DNA of 64,000 nt. Origin: Polaribacter pectinis (GTDB lineage Bacteria; Bacteroidota; Bacteroidia; Flavobacteriales; Flavobacteriaceae). Both the position numbers and the translations under genes were made by a program. The DNA lies in the NCBI RefSeq assembly GCF_014352875.1, contig NZ_CP060695.1, positions 1,767,501-1,831,500 of the forward strand, given 5' to 3'. Shown piece by piece: positions 63,577 to 64,000 of the stretch. The notes under the pieces were generated by a model, which did not search any database, was not told where the DNA came from, and saw only the letters and a program-made list of their open reading frames with translations. Positions within the stretch are counted from its first letter, which is position 1. Each line of letters starts with the position of its first letter.

Positions 63577-64000
63577 TTATTTAGAATATAATTCTACTAT
63601 TAATTGCTCTTTGATGTTCTCTGGAATTTGTAATCTTTCTGGTACTTTTACAAAAGTTCCAGTTTTAGTATCATTGTTCCAAGTTAACCATTCAAAAACA
63701 TTGTTGTTAGATGCTAATGCATCTTCAATAGCAACTAATGATTTAGATTTTTCTCTTACAGATACTACATCTCCTTCTTTTAAACTGTATGATGGAATAT
63801 TAACTAATTCTCCATTTACAGTAATGTGTCTGTGAGAAACTAATTGACGAGCTCCACTTCTTGAGTTAGAAACTCCCATTCTGTAAACAACGTTATCTAA
63901 ACGAGATTCACATAATTGTAATAAGATTTCACCAGTAATTCCAGATGCAGATTGTGCTTCTTTAAACAAGTTTCTGAACTGACGCTCTAAAATACCATAA
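63577..64000 (-). CDS. rpsD: 30S ribosomal protein S4 (partial, N-terminus off the right edge)
   Basis: The C-terminal 140 residues are present. The frame stays open through the right edge ([20 protein letters not shown]), so the Met at 63969 is internal and the real start lies beyond 64000. [20 protein letters not shown] and [20 protein letters not shown] form the S4 RNA-binding domain. The C-terminus [15 protein letters not shown] is typical. It binds 16S rRNA early in assembly and is followed by rpoA. Confidence 0.97.
   Translation of the reverse strand, partial: YGILERQFRNLFKEAQSASGITGEILLQLCESRLDNVVYRMGVSNSRSGARQLVSHRHITVNGELVNIPSYSLKEGDVVSVREKSKSLVAIEDALASNNNVFEWLTWNNDTKTGTFVKVPERLQIPENIKEQLIVELYSK

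Overview
The window is 64 kb of AT-rich, gene-dense chromosome from a marine-type member of the Flavobacteriaceae (Bacteroidota; Polaribacter/Tenacibaculum-like by gene content). The reasons are: -7 promoter boxes of the TAnnTTTG type, no Shine-Dalgarno pattern, a DnaK ending in DVDFEEVK, a fused SerB-SerA protein, a type B L31, a tRNA without encoded CCA, and many families typical of flavobacteria (DUF2853, DUF2914, DUF6428, CtlX, PafA, TonB receptor with a CarboxypepD_reg-like domain). No phage, IS transposase, CRISPR array or rRNA was found. The window cuts ddl on the left and rpsD on the right.

Layout. 1-2.5 kb: ddl (partial), PASTA protein, RluD-type pseudouridine synthase. 2.5-6 kb: methyltransferase, a three-gene arsenic-type operon (ArsR, LMW-phosphatase/arsenate reductase, DUF6428) and a DUF2914 membrane protein. 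6-12.2 kb: yaaA, SanA-like, L-serine dehydratase, DUF2853, dnaK. 12.2-15.8 kb: NDH-2 dehydrogenase with small partners, then an AraC/GyrI pair. 15.8-19.4 kb: TonB receptor plus DUF2141 and TPR-like secreted proteins, apparently one regulon. 19.5-29.1 kb: a long minus-strand kynurenine degradation operon (kynU, kmo, 3-HAO, ACMSD, aminomuconate semialdehyde dehydrogenase, RidA deaminase and accessory genes). 29.2-34.3 kb: NlpC/P60 lipoprotein, VIT/CCC1 transporter, SerB-SerA fusion, UbiA-like protein. 34.5-42.3 kb: gcvP, B12-type radical SAM protein, methyltransferase, glutamate synthase-like FMN enzyme, L31. 42.5-51.2 kb: secreted and envelope proteins, an SDR, SprT-like and ManC, DUF389, CIA30. 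51.3-57.8 kb: tRNA-Lys, MlaFE-like ABC pair, PafA, PrsW and two amidinotransferase-fold hydrolases. 57.9-64 kb: core genes gltA, eno, carA, rplQ, rpoA, rpsD.

The most unusual content lies between genes. (1) A structured repeat is present in four copies (about 18.1, 21.4, 31.3 and 41.9 kb). Copies A and B differ outside their hairpin loop essentially only at two positions that compensate each other, which argues for a conserved RNA fold. (2) Inverted arrays of heptamers (CAGTNNN or TCTTNNN phased every 7 bp) occur at 19.4, 22.3 and 31.4 kb. (3) Inverted TGTCATTTCGA-type repeats occur, and one half-element sits in frame inside kmo, encoding residues 335-343. (4) Paired 9-bp direct repeats 21 bp apart, close to the LytTR-regulator consensus, lie at the same distance from the promoters of the TonB receptor and the DUF2141 gene. 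(5) A perfect sigma-54 -24/-12 element precedes dnaK. No stretch longer than 300 bp lacks a gene.
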